In this document: positions 30,460-41,578 of the stretch, one piece after another
How the letters are laid out: each line of letters begins with the position of its first letter
Position numbering within the stretch: the stretch's first letter is position 1
Source: Massariosphaeria phaeospora
Taxonomy: Eukaryota; Ascomycota; Dothideomycetes; Pleosporales
Assembly: GCA_011032825.1 (NCBI GenBank)
Contig: JAADJZ010000007.1
Location: 1,550,001 to 1,614,000, forward strand
Length of the DNA: 64,000 nucleotides
Direction of reading: 5' to 3'
Position numbers and translations under genes: made by a program
The notes under the pieces: model-generated
What the model saw: only the letters and a program-made list of their open reading frames with translations
What the model was told of the DNA's origin: nothing
The model's database searches: none

Positions 30460-32674
30460 CCTCGGTGTCTATACTGTTCCAGCAGCAGGCGGCGTAGAGG
30501 CGTGTTCTCCCATTGATCTTCAGACGAAAGACAAGGCCTCCAAGGCGGCTTCGATGGTGACGACGATGGATTAGCGACGAGGCACAGGTTGCGCTTGATG
30601 CTTGACCAACTTGGCACGTCTTGGGCAGCGGCGGCGAGGGATGAAGACCCTGGAGGAGACAGCCGGAGGCGCTGCTGCCCCGTGCGACAGGCTGGAACGG
30701 CAGGTGCCACAAGCGGGCTGCGTCTGGCGTCTCCTATTGGCCGCGCGTCGCGTCAGCGCCCGAAGAGGCAAGGCGCGCCACGCTGCCACGCAACTATCTC
30801 AGATCAACATCAGCAGAAAACATGGCCCATCCCGTCGAGACCTGAATAGATAGTCTAGCATCTAGCTCGCAGAGAGCGTTCCGCCCTTGACCTAAATCCT
30901 AGCAGACTCCACCACCTAAGCAACGTGGCAACTAACCCAAAGCTTAAACATACACCACAAGCACAAGACAACTACTTTATCCAGCTACACCAACACGGGA
31001 ACAACTTATACATAGCTCAAGACTCTATTAACTCACATTCAGCGTCTTAATAAGGTGCACTACCAACTCTATTACCTATCCAAAGCACCTAAGTAACAGC
31101 GCACCAAAGCACCCAAGCACACTCTAAGTCTTATCAATAATCAAGGCTGTTTTTACCACCTACACTTAGTCACTATGTAGCTTACTCACAATATCATCTC
31201 ACCCAAGGCCCTCTTGCACAGTCTCACCTCAGACCCCCAAGGATCTATCTGCTACCTACTGTAGCATACATAGACCTCTCTAGAAACTCCTCCGGGCTCT
31301 ACTCAGCTTACTTACGTTAACTCGCTACCTACCATCGTCTCCAGGGCTATCCTACGGGTTACACGCAACAACAGTCACCATCACAGCCCTCACTAGTACT
31401 CAACAGCGAAACACAATCAACCACGCGTCTAATGCGCGACTCAAGAATACATATCTACTTGAAATTGATACCTATTGGCCTCTAATCATCTAATGCAAAC
31501 CCCCTCCACAACACGCCAATAAATGTAAACCGCCTCCACAAACTGCCGCTCGCGCGCCCAAGTCTTCCGGGTATATGTTGCTGTGCGACATGTCTACGCG
31601 CTGTAAATGCAGGACGAAAAGCATGATACAAATTTGCGAATATGCGACCAGAGATATAAGAAGACGTAGGAAAGAAAATCCACCTATGAGAGGCTTTACC
31701 GGTGGGTTGGGAACATGCGTGCATAAAAAGACTCTTTTAGACCTCGGAGCGGTCGCCGATGCGATGCAGATGCAGATGCATGTCTTGATCGAAACAATGG
31801 AAAGAAACGAGAATGATGTGTGGACATATGCGGTACAGTAGGATGCATCGAGATTGTTTTGCCGTGCCGCGGTCGCTACCTTTTCTGAAGAATTGACCTT
31901 TTTGCGAAAATAATCCAGACCCGAAGATCGGAACCAGAAATCAAATCGGCCCACATCAGCAAAAAAAGTTGGTTCTTCAAATTCTAGCCCCTAGGACCGA
32001 GGCAACTTCAATGAGCTAGTCCAGATGGTCGCCGAAACGAGGCCTTCAATTGTTATTGCGTGTTAGTCAAGCAATCCCCCACTCGTGACTTTTGGTTTCG
32101 CCGCAGGCCAACCGGCAATGCGACACGTCGGGACCCACCGGGCTGGCACTGGCACGCTTGTGGTCTTGCCGGGCCTGGCCGCAAAAGGCAAGTCCTGCAG
32201 TTGGTATCGCGTGGCACCACCTAGGAACATCCACGATGCAGGAACGGGCTGCAGTCGGGTTCCGAAGATGGGGGAAAAGTGTGGGCGGTGTGGAGAATGT
32301 CTGTTGTGCGATGCGGTGTAAACCCGTGCTTTTGATGGGTCACCGAGATGACAGAGACTACCGTGGCCCACCGTGCTGCGTGGACAAGTGGATGGGATCT
32401 CGCTAAGGTGGTTCGTTCGTGGTTGGACACATGGCGAAAATTTCCCACTGGTCCGTTATAGCGATGCAGCCGGCGGAGAACCGAGCTCAGGTCGAGGGTT
32501 GCTTTTGTAATGAGCCCGCGGTAAAGTCTTAGATGGCCAGCTGATTGAGGTAACTGCGATTCGGCGCCAGGTAAATCATCGCGTGCTCTTCCTGCAGGGA
32601 TCGTGCCACGCGATCAACGCTGGGGATAGCTGTCAAAGATTGTGAGTGCTGCCCAACAGCCATCAGATCCCGTG
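30460..32674. other. Gene-poor region with G-poor stretch
   Basis: Starts with the palH promoter. From about 30890 to 31440 the + strand is strikingly poor in G and rich in A and C, with no long open frame. It may be a decayed repeat or untranscribed spacer. Frames at 31490-31954 and 32063-32448 are short, begin at non-ATG codons or overlap oppositely, and yield no recognisable protein. Confidence 0.45.
30610..30615 (-). promoter_or_regulatory. Possible PacC-type site upstream of palH
   Basis: The minus-strand hexamer GCCAAG matches the PacC/Rim101 core GCCARG, about 150 bp upstream of the palH ATG. A hexamer occurs often by chance, so this is a suggestion of feedback control only. Confidence 0.2.
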
Positions 32675-34144
32675 TCATCGCACGTCCTCTGCAACGAGCG
32701 CAATCCACCTATCCGGCACGCTTTCGCCCTGAGCGGAAGGCACTCTGTTTGAGCTAAGTTTTCTTGGTGGTAACCAGATGCGTGCTCTTCCGACCGCCTT
32801 TGCGTCTAGCTTTCCAACTCTTCGCATGTTCATTTCAAGCACGATGACACGCAAAAAATCGCAATTCTCTCTTGGCTCTCGTTGACGGACTGCCGGGACG
32901 GGAGATTCCGCTCTGCCTGCTTCAGAATACGGGTCCGAGGATTTTCGTTTGCGACTCGTCGAGCGACTACGTCGGTCGTACGTCTGCATCTGGATCATGG
33001 GCGCTTCGGTGTCTGTATCGAGCAATAAAGCTTCATGGAGCTCCATAGATAACTCTGTAGGGGAAATGGAGGGGGGTTGAGGGTTCAGGTAGCGCCGGAG
33101 CGCAGGCGACGGTAAACCCTGTAGTTGCTTTGGTCGCATTTCGCTTGTAAATTTAGGTGACAGCAGAGATCGAGTAAGTAGATCGTCGGGTGGAACGCTG
33201 GGTGCCGTGAAATTCGAGAACGACTTGGCCGCAGACCTCAGCGCTTGAAGCGAGGCGGTCAAATTCGACTTGAAGGACCTGAACCTCTCCGAGGAGGTAG
33301 ACGGGGAGATGGCTAGTTCCGGTACTTTCACATCATCCACCTCCCCATACTCCTGATGGGTGAAATGAAGCAAGGGGTGGTCTAAGATGCAGTCCTCCTT
33401 TGGCGGCGATTGGACGGCTTTCTCCCTGCGGTCCGATATGGACCTTCGATAAGATTCTGGCGTGCTGAGGTTATCCCAATTCGAGTTCAAAGAGGGAGCG
33501 TCTAGGTCCAAAGACGGCAGTGTCATTCCAATAGATTCGCTGGATATCGACCTAGTCGTTATAGAGTCTTTCTCCTGCTCGAGGCTTCGTAGGCTGCCGT
33601 ATTCGTCATCGGATTCATCGATGCGGCCCAACAGCAGGTCCAAGGGCGAGCCAACCACGGAAGGCACCCCGTCCGAACCATCTTGCTTCCATTCTTCTAT
33701 CAGCTCGTCCATTGATATTCTCCTGTCCGTTGTCGCGCCTTTGCGTCGCCGGGGCGGCATCTTGGGGATCGAGGTGACGGCAAGTAACGCAGCGACAGCC
33801 GGTGGGATCGAGTCTGGCCTGTGGTGCTGAGATGCAGGCGCGGGCCTGCCACCATTGTGCCCTCTTGCTCTCACAGTCTGTGTCGAGGTAACGGTGGCAA
33901 GTCTCGCGGGAGTTCGAGACGGAATAACAACGGGTTTTGAATGCGCGGGCGCCGTGGGTGTAACCGACTTGAGTGCCATATTCCTGTTGACAAACTCGTT
34001 CTCCTTGTTGTCGGTGGACTTTATGCGCATGATGCTCGAGGTGGAAGCAACACTCCTCGTTGATCTTACTCCCATCTTTTCGGCGGAGCTACGCGGCGGC
34101 GACGGCGAGACTTGCTGGAGGTGATAGGACCTTGGCACCATCAT
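32675..34144 (-). CDS. Hypothetical Ser/Pro-rich protein with conserved-looking C-terminus
   Basis: A 489-residue frame from the paired ATGs at 34144/34141. Composition is Ser/Arg/Pro-rich and probably disordered. A RRRKGATTDRRISMDELIEEW segment looks like a regulatory or phosphorylation site region. The C-terminal ~70 residues are more compact: CDFLRVIVLEMNMRRVGKL followed by GRARIWLPPRK. This end reads like a short folded module, though I cannot name it. The frame remains open upstream to an ATG at 34912, but that part is Arg/Ala/Gly-rich in the way of GC-rich noncoding DNA and includes a lone hydrophobic patch, so I prefer the inner start. Function unknown; a nuclear role is only a guess. 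Confidence 0.6.
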   Translation of the reverse strand: MMVPRSYHLQQVSPSPPRSSAEKMGVRSTRSVASTSSIMRIKSTDNKENEFVNRNMALKSVTPTAPAHSKPVVIPSRTPARLATVTSTQTVRARGHNGGRPAPASQHHRPDSIPPAVAALLAVTSIPKMPPRRRKGATTDRRISMDELIEEWKQDGSDGVPSVVGSPLDLLLGRIDESDDEYGSLRSLEQEKDSITTRSISSESIGMTLPSLDLDAPSLNSNWDNLSTPESYRRSISDRREKAVQSPPKEDCILDHPLLHFTHQEYGEVDDVKVPELAISPSTSSERFRSFKSNLTASLQALRSAAKSFSNFTAPSVPPDDLLTRSLLSPKFTSEMRPKQLQGLPSPALRRYLNPQPPSISPTELSMELHEALLLDTDTEAPMIQMQTYDRRSRSTSRKRKSSDPYSEAGRAESPVPAVRQREPRENCDFLRVIVLEMNMRRVGKLDAKAVGRARIWLPPRKLSSNRVPSAQGESVPDRWIALVAEDVR

Positions 34145-36154
34145 GGTGGAGACAGCCTCGGGGGCCCTGGCAGCTGTGCCCTCGTGACTCACGGGGCCAG
34201 TCCCAAGGATCGTGGAATCTGTCGCGGTGACGCAGGCCGGATGCTGGGCCGAGGAAAGCTTTACGTTATTGCGGCTGCGGGATTGGATGGCGCGGCCAAG
34301 GGGATGATTTGCAACATCAGACCTGCAGGGAACGTGCAGTGGCCGACAGTCCCCGTGATGCGAAGCCGTTGCTGGATGAATACGGATAGATGGAGGCTTA
34401 AAAGCTGGTGAGAGATGGCGTCGAGAGAAGAATGAGGTGGTGAGCAGGAGGTATAAGGTGCAAGCAAGGGCAGGCAGACGGGGGCTGATAAGGAGGCGAT
34501 ACGGGCCCGCGGGCATGACGACGGGGGGGCCATCGGCATCCTGATTAAGCAGAAACGGCACGCGCCAGGCGCGAGTCGTGTGCGCACTCTCACACTTCAC
34601 CGCAGCAGAGCCTTGGGAGATGAAGTCCACTCTGCGCCTGTCACACTGCAGTCTGCCGCGTGGCCTCAAGCCCATCCACGTCCTGCCTCCTGCTGCACCG
34701 TGATGGATATCCTTGGCGAGGCCAGCACGGCGACTGCGAGCATCCCAGCCAGCGCGCCCTCGGGCCCGCGACGGGATCCAGATCCGCCTGGCAGATGCCT
34801 CCGATCGGCTGCGCGCCACCTCCACCATCTCCAGGGCTGAGGACCGTCCCACGCCCACCCGCGTCGAGGCCAGAACGAAAAGCTGAACAGCCCATGAGTC
34901 TGCGCTCACCATGACTCCTCGACCACGGCGACACGGGCGGCAAGCAGACAGACCTGCTCACCGGCCGTCCCGCCCAGCCCGCAGTCGTCGGCCTCGTCAC
35001 CCGCACCGCAGTCTGCGCCGCCGCCCTCAGCCTCTCAGAGCAGCCATCCTTATCTCATGCAAGACACCGTCTCGTGCATCGGGACGGCCATCGTGTCTCC
35101 CACACCTCAGGCTCTAGCAGCCCGCATATACCCCACAAGACACCTGCCCGTTTCCAGTAGTCCGTTCCCCAACGCCGGGATCCTTTTTAGATGGATCGAT
35201 GCCCAAAGCCAAAGATAAGAAGCTCTTTTTGGACCGCACCCGCGCGTCCCGCCGCCGACCACTATTTACAGCGGTAAGAAACTTCCCCCTCGCACCGCCA
35301 CGGCGACTTGTTCGCACACTTCGGTTTTAGACGACTTGGCCGGCCGAGTAAGGTTTGAGCTATTCCACGCACAGCAGTGCGCATACAGTATGCAATCTCC
35401 CGACGTCTTCCTGGTCTCATCAGTGCTAGTTTATCGCAATCACGGTGGTGAGAACAGAGGCTCAGTAATATATTTGGTATTTGTATTCACTGGGCATAGT
35501 AGTTCGACACCTAGGTAGGTGCTAGCCATCGCAAGCAGCTACTCTTCGTGCTCGTTGTCTTCGGCGATCAATACTCGTGTAGCAGGCAACCACACATATC
35601 GCTTGACAGAAGCACCGCGGGTACTCCAAGAAAAGAAATTCAGACAGGATCCGTCCCATACAAAACGCCGAAGCCAAACCGCCGTCACTTTCGCCAGATT
35701 CCCATAATACAGAGGAAATGTGGAGACGAAGGTCCTGCTGCGCTCCGAGGACGGGTCAATCAAATACCACTTACACGACGCTGGGCTTAACCCAAGGCGC
35801 ATGCACGGCAACATGCACCCGGCGAAGCGCTGCATCTGTACGTGGCGATTCTCCCGACCAGTCCAAGTTGATAATAGAATGAGAAAATTTTCCTTCAAAC
35901 ACGTCCCACCCGTTGATGCAATCAATTACAGAGAAGGAGAGTTAACCAAGCCGAAAAGAAGCGAAAAGTCTTGCATGCGCGCGTGCAACACGGGTTTCGA
36001 AGATGTCGATGCAGGGTCTAGCGGAGAAACAACTGTCTCCATTAGGGAAGGATGTTGGAAACCCGCTGAAAACGTGGCCCGTGAACCGTTATTCTTTCGT
36101 AGGCCGTAGCAGCGTAGATCAGAGTAAGAAGACGAAAACGATGAGGAACTCGTC
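34145..36154. other. Intergenic, no gene called
   Basis: Holds the promoter of the preceding minus-strand gene and the 3' side of ase1. The GC-rich part at 34145-35120 carries overlapping open frames on both strands that show no recognisable domain. The remainder to 36154 shows no gene, repeat array or RNA. Confidence 0.45.
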
Positions 36155-38604
36155 TCAGTAGACGTCTCCCTGGTCGGTTGACCAGCCCGCATCGCTGCCG
36201 TCGACAACTCTCACCATTCGGCCGCCATCTTCCATCATGAGGTCACCGTCTACGCCTCGGATGCTCCTCAGTTTCTTCCCTTGCAACCCACGTGGTGAAG
36301 CGGCGTGTCCACCTTCAGGCGTGAAACGTTTGTTACGCGCTGCAGCTTGGCGGTAATTATGTAAGTCAACCTCATGCTCGGGAGGGTCATCGGATCGCTC
36401 GCTAAATGTCTCCCAGTTTTCTGATCCAGATTGCATAGTAGCTCCGGTTCCTGTGGACGACGTCTGCGAAATTTGCCTACTGCTTGTCGTGCTGACGGTA
36501 GATCCAATTGTCGAGGCGTACTGCTGGGGATATGGAGGTCGCATACTCTGCGACATGTATGCTCGGTCATCATATGGATCCTCTGGAGGTACATGACGGA
36601 CGATGCTCTCGCTACGGTCTCGATTGATGTCATGGTGATTCGTTGGTGTGGCTGCCGACTCGGGAGGGATAAACAGGTCCTTCATCCGCGGCGGAGGCGC
36701 CCGTGGAGGTGGCATCTTGCGGATTGTAGAATCCTCTCGCTCAGGTGGGGGCGGTCGGCGCTCAGGTGAGTTGTTTCCATGTGGCATACTCTTCAGCGGA
36801 GCACGAGCTGGGATCTTCGACGGGCTCTTCGCGCCGGAAGCTGTGGATACAGAGCTTGCGAACGCATTGCGGGACACGCTAGCGCCGAAGTTAGAAACCG
36901 GTGTCTTTGCTCGACTTGGTGGCGGTCCACGGAGAGTGCCTGGGCGGCTTAACGGAGTAGGTTTTGGGGCTTGTTTGGGTGGCATGGGAGCGGCAGATGG
37001 TGTCTTCGCTCGAGGCGGGGCAGCTTTGGACGACGACGAGTAGAGCTCATCCAAGTATCGCTCACCGAGAACAAGGAATGGGCGCCCATATTCATCCTCC
37101 CAGCTCTCGAGGGTGTTTTTCAAATCTGATTCGAGCTTGGGCAGCTCTTTGGCGATACGTTTGCGCATTTTCTCTTCGCGCAACAACTTCCCGGGATCAC
37201 GGCGCTCGCCCTTGTTGCCACGCGCCATCAGACGGGATGCGTCTTGGCTAGAGGACTGAAGGTCGTCGCGTTCTTTGACCAGTTCACGGTATCGATCGAT
37301 CCTCTGGAGGATGGGTAATCGCTGCTCCTTTAGAGCTTCCAATCGAGCAATCTCGGCTTCGTGCGAGGAAAGAAGAGCGTCGGTGCAGACATCTATGATG
37401 TTGTTAGCGAGTGAGAACCACCTGTATTTGTTGACTCACCAGAGAACGCGGGGGTAAAATCCAACATCTCCTCCTCGGAGAAGTATAGAGCATCCCAGAG
37501 TTCTTGCAACTTGCATCGCGCTTCTTCTACGAACAGGTGGAGGTTTTGGCGTTTTAGTTCGTTCAGCCTAGCCAGTTCGTCCTCGTACTCGTTGATTGTC
37601 CTCAGTCCACATCCCCTGTTGTTTGCCAGAAAATGCTTGCGCTCAGGTAGTTCGATTCCAAGACGCTCCCACAGATCTTCGATGGTTGAGCGGAGTTGGC
37701 CCAGCCGGCGTTCCCGGTTCTGCTTTTCTTGGATTAGACGGTCCTTCTTTGCCTTTAACCCTGCGATGTCATCCTTGTGTAGGCCCAACTGCTCCGGCGC
37801 GTCGCGATGATACTTGACTACCGCGGTATCTGTCTGCGCTTGAGGCGTTCCGAGCTCTGCCCATAGCTGTATGATCTCTTGGCCCATAACCTGGACCGCG
37901 GTAACTCGTCGTGTGTATTCGTCATATACTCGGCCGAACTCCCGGTCGAGCGACGCAACGTAGGAAGGCGAGATATCGAAGGACGGGGAGATGACGGCAT
38001 TGGGCGCTGTCGGGGGCAGCTTAACCTGCACGAAAGAGGTCTCGAGGTGGGCAGCGTAAGACTCCAGAGCCTCGGCGAGTTCTGCTCCACGTTAGTATGA
38101 GGCGCATACAAACACTGGGAAACCACGTACTCCTCACTTGCTCGAAGCGCTCCTGGTGAAGCTTGCTGACGGCATTGTACTTTTCTTTCAGACCTTGCAG
38201 GCAGCGCGTCAGAGGGTAGGTGACCTTGGTCTCGTCGTTTGTCTCGTAGTTCGGGTTTGGCTTGTTGTCATCCAGCGAAGCTTCCATCTGCTTGATAGTC
38301 TTGATCAAGCGATGCACCTCCTCCGTGATCTCGTGTTTCTCGCTGCGAGATGGTCAGTAGGCGCAAGGTAGGGAGAGCGGGGTGGACGTACTTGGTGACC
38401 TGTCGCAGCTGGTTATGCAGCGTCTCGGACAGAGCTGAGAAGAGCTGCGATAGATGTTAGCTTGCCTCATGGGGGCGGGGACTGAAGGCGCACCTCTGCC
38501 TCGCGCGAGTCGCGTTCATGGCTGGGGACGCCGATGTCGTCGAACAGGCCGTGGAGCTGGCCGATGATGGTGGTGACTTGCTGGGCCAGATAGCTCGTGT
38601 CCAT
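36155..38604 (-). CDS. ase1: Ase1/PRC1/MAP65 microtubule-bundling protein
   Basis: Five exons: 38604..38494, 38444..38392, 38342..38131, 38081..37440 and 37392..36155. The introns are 47-49 bp and the total is 751 residues. The N-terminal ~330 residues form long helices (DTSYLAQQVTTIIGQLHGLF, YPLTRCLQGLKEKYNAV). A spectrin-like region follows (EEARCKLQELWDALYFSEEE, EIARLEALKEQRLPILQRID) with KMRKRIAKELPKLESDL and WEDEYGRPFLVLGERYLDEL, a conserved PRC1/Ase1 stretch. The last ~280 residues are basic, Pro/Ser-rich and probably carry the microtubule-binding tail and Cdk-type SP/TP sites. Ase1 crosslinks antiparallel microtubules at the spindle midzone and is needed for anaphase spindle stability. 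Confidence 0.93.
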
Positions 38605-40150
38605 GTTGGCTGCGCAGCCGGCGAGAGGCCTCGACGATGCTCAGCGGCTCATGCACGTAGGATCTGCAGGTGGGGGGTGCAGTCGGATGGGGACCAAGCG
38701 AGGAATGTCGGCGTGGACAGAGGTGCGGGCGCTGGGAAACGAGTGGAGGGCTACGCGCGTGTCGCACAGCAAGAAGCAGCAATGGTATCGCAGCCAAAAC
38801 CCTCGGTGTGTGGTGTGTGCTGGGGAAGAAGACAAGTGATGCAGTGTTGAAGATGAACGTTGGGAGTCGCGATTGGGGTGGCGCCCAGTGGTCATTGGGA
38901 TCTCGTTGGTTGTGTTCTGGTTCCCCCGGCAACGCGTCGCTCACCTGCAACCCCGGAATCACGAGAACACTTGTTTCGCCTCGAGTATCGCCGCGCCATT
39001 GCACGACCGGACTTGGCCCTCCGAGCCGCCCAACAAGCCAAACAGGATCCCATGCAACAGAGGCCCGGTCTGGCTACGGCTGGACAGAGGGTGAGAGGGC
39101 TGCAGCACACCTTATCCTGCACGTACAGTCCTCCAGCCCTATCGCTAAATCACACGCCCTCACGAAGCTATTCCATCTCGCCATCGCTCCCGTCCGACTC
39201 CAGACGACCCCGCAGCCCTTTCGGACCATGATATCGATGGGCTTATCTAGGCCAGCTCCCCACTCATGTTACCACGGGTCAGGCCGTCGCCGGCTCTCCA
39301 TTGCTGCGATCCCCCAACGGCGTCGCTAGTTCCGCTTTTCCTGGGCACTACGACTGCTTCAATGCGACCTTCCGTCATCGCCTGCGCTGGTGTTATTGTT
39401 GTGAATTCACGCTTCGCACACCTCATCATACGACGCTGCTCGAGGTCACGATTAGACAGCATCTATCATGAATCTATATGGTCACATCTGTACAGAGCAA
39501 CGAAGAAAGATACTCCCGCGAAGCGGAACATTTGGACGAAGTATTTCGATTCAGCCCTAGAGTCAATCACGCGTTGAACGTCCCCATACTTTGTCCTTCG
39601 AATTGGTATGCACGAAGAAAATGACGACCAACACAAGTGAATCTTGGGATCACGTATACTCTCGGTGACATCTGGTATATTCGTGAATTGAGACCCTCAG
39701 GGTGGACACGAACCGCCAGCTTTAAATACAAACTAACATTCCTCTTCTGACACCAGTTGCCCTTGTGAGAAAGAGACTAGGTTTGATCAAACATGTCATC
39801 TTTGATCAAGCTATAGTTCTTATGGGGATAAGTATTAAATACTGCCTCAAACTCGACGAATATACCGCCCGCTACGGACCACGTCGAATTTTTTGGACAT
39901 TGCCCGGTGTACACTGTGCATATCCTACGAGCAGTCTACAAAAGCGCTTAGCATACGACGAACAAGACAGAGCTTTTGCAGTTCACGAAGCCGCCAGGGA
40001 CATATTACCAGGGAAGCTATCGGGGAGTGCAGCAGCACAGTTGTGTGCGTGTTTCTTGTTGCCAGGATCAAACGAAATCCTTACCTAGAACTGAAATCTC
40101 GAGGACTACGAGACTGGAGAAAGATAACCGCTACCTAACCGCAAGGCCTG
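38605..40150. other. Divergent promoter region, no gene called
   Basis: Between ase1 (-) and the orphan gene at 40151 (+). The GC-rich part 38605-39300 gives overlapping open frames with no recognisable product. A frame at 39765-40088 is short and without support. The in-frame stop at 40136 just before the 40151 ATG supports that start. Confidence 0.45.
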
Positions 40151-41284
40151 ATGCATCCTCCAGGACAACCCAAACCGCCAGTCTCAGGCTATCCTCCAGC
40201 CCAATCCAAAGCCTCAGGCTCGATGCATCCCCGAATTCACGTTCGAGCTCTCCCCGCCCCTGCTGACAGGTGGGAAGCCACACTGCAATATCTTTCCCAT
40301 CTCTCTCGACACCATGCCAGCTCACTTCAACGTGTGGTCTATTCCCAAACATTGGCTTTTGGGCGTGACCTCGAGGCAAATGTCCCGTGGGAAGGTGACA
40401 AATGGACAGCGCGCTTAAAGCAGCTAGAGCGCTTCGCAAAACGCTCAAGAGATCCCATCAAGCGTGCCCTGGCATCGAATATGCTCATATTCATAGACAC
40501 CCTTGAGACGGTTGACCGAAATGGTCAAAGTAGTCGAAGTACCGTAGAGAAGCCCTCCAAGGTAGTACGACAGTCTTCTACTTCGGCCAATAACCAGACA
40601 GTACTTCAAGTATCTCTTTCTGTACGATCACCCCCCCAGTTCAACGCCACGGAGAGAGCCGTGGCAAAACCAACAGCGGACCCGAAAGCTGGTCAAAAGT
40701 TGGAGAAGCATACCAAGTCCGATGCCTCTCAGAAAGGACCAGCTCATCATAAGAGCTCCTCGCACCAGAAGAGCTTAGTCCGGTTTAGCTTCGGCACCAA
40801 GTGGAAGCATATTTCTACTGAACGAAAGCATGCTGCTACTGAACAAAAGCATGCTCCTGCGGATCGAAAGCATACTCCTACAGATCGAAAGCATGCACCT
40901 GCTGATCGAAAGCATGCCCCCACTGATCGAAAGCATTCTTTCACTGAACACAAACATACTCACAAACATACAGAGCATCAGTCAGAACACAATCATGTTT
41001 CTAAAGAGCGGAAGCATCCTCCTACAGAGCAGAAACAGATACAGCCCCCTACAAAATGGAAACACGATGCATTGCAAATTCGCAGACCGAAAATCAAGCA
41101 GTCTGCCTTATCTTCACGAGGCGCCAGGATACCTACTCTCGGGCGGACAGAAAAGAGAGTGAGGTTTGATGAAACGAAAGCGTGTCAAGGTATTGATGGA
41201 AAAGAATCTTACGAGAAGGTTGTGGATAACGAAGGAAAGACCCCACGAATACCGAGGAAGGCTAAAAAATCGGGAAGTTCCTAA
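40151..41284 (+). CDS. Orphan basic protein with KH-heptapeptide repeats
   Basis: A 377-residue frame with an in-frame stop (TAA, 40136-40138) ahead of the ATG. The first ~125 residues look folded and helical (RWEATLQYLSHLSRHHASSLQRV, WTARLKQLERFAKRSRDPIKRAL). A low-complexity centre holds seven heptads of the form [AP]-[AT]-[DE]-[RQ]-K-H-x, for example ADRKHTP and TDRKHAP, followed by shorter HK/HT runs. The tail reads EKRVRFDETK...VVDNEGKTPRIPRKAKK. A very similar tail pattern (VRF then DNEGK) ends the next gene, so the two are probably related. Lys/His-rich repeats could bind nucleic acid or metal, but this is inference. No known family recognised. Confidence 0.6.
   Translation: MHPPGQPKPPVSGYPPAQSKASGSMHPRIHVRALPAPADRWEATLQYLSHLSRHHASSLQRVVYSQTLAFGRDLEANVPWEGDKWTARLKQLERFAKRSRDPIKRALASNMLIFIDTLETVDRNGQSSRSTVEKPSKVVRQSSTSANNQTVLQVSLSVRSPPQFNATERAVAKPTADPKAGQKLEKHTKSDASQKGPAHHKSSSHQKSLVRFSFGTKWKHISTERKHAATEQKHAPADRKHTPTDRKHAPADRKHAPTDRKHSFTEHKHTHKHTEHQSEHNHVSKERKHPPTEQKQIQPPTKWKHDALQIRRPKIKQSALSSRGARIPTLGRTEKRVRFDETKACQGIDGKESYEKVVDNEGKTPRIPRKAKKSGSS
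40804..40965 (+). repeat. 21-bp in-frame tandem repeat array
   Basis: About seven consecutive 21-bp units, each containing GA[AT]CGAAAGCAT or GAACAAAAGCATG-like sequence and encoding a heptad with a central KH. The copies differ mainly at one or two bases. The array is inside the orphan gene at 40151-41284 and could change length by slippage without shifting the frame. Confidence 0.75.
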
Positions 41285-41578
41285 GTTGGGTCTGGGCGAA
41301 GCATGTGGTATTGATATGAGAGACACGGAGTGGTTATGAGATCTCTACATCTACACTCACCAACCAATTTATTCCATCACAGAAGGTCTATTCTCATATG
41401 CAGAATTGAATTGCTTGCTGAGACATAGGTTACTCACTGACTGTTTTGTGGTACTCGTGTTTGCGCTCTTTTAATCATGTTTCACATTTCACATTCACTT
41501 ACGAGAGTCGATAGATGATTATTTAAAGATTCATCATTCCCTTTCAAATAACCAGCACCTCTAGTATGTCTTAGTACC

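Noticed and set aside
31490..31954. 154-codon minus-strand frame with hydrophobic patches
   Set aside because: It starts at GTG; the nearby ATG is in another frame. No domain or splice context supports it.
34144..34912. N-terminal extension of the hypothetical gene ending at 32675
   Set aside because: The extension is Arg/Ala/Gly-rich without the composition of the downstream part, and paired ATGs at 34144/34141 offer a better start.
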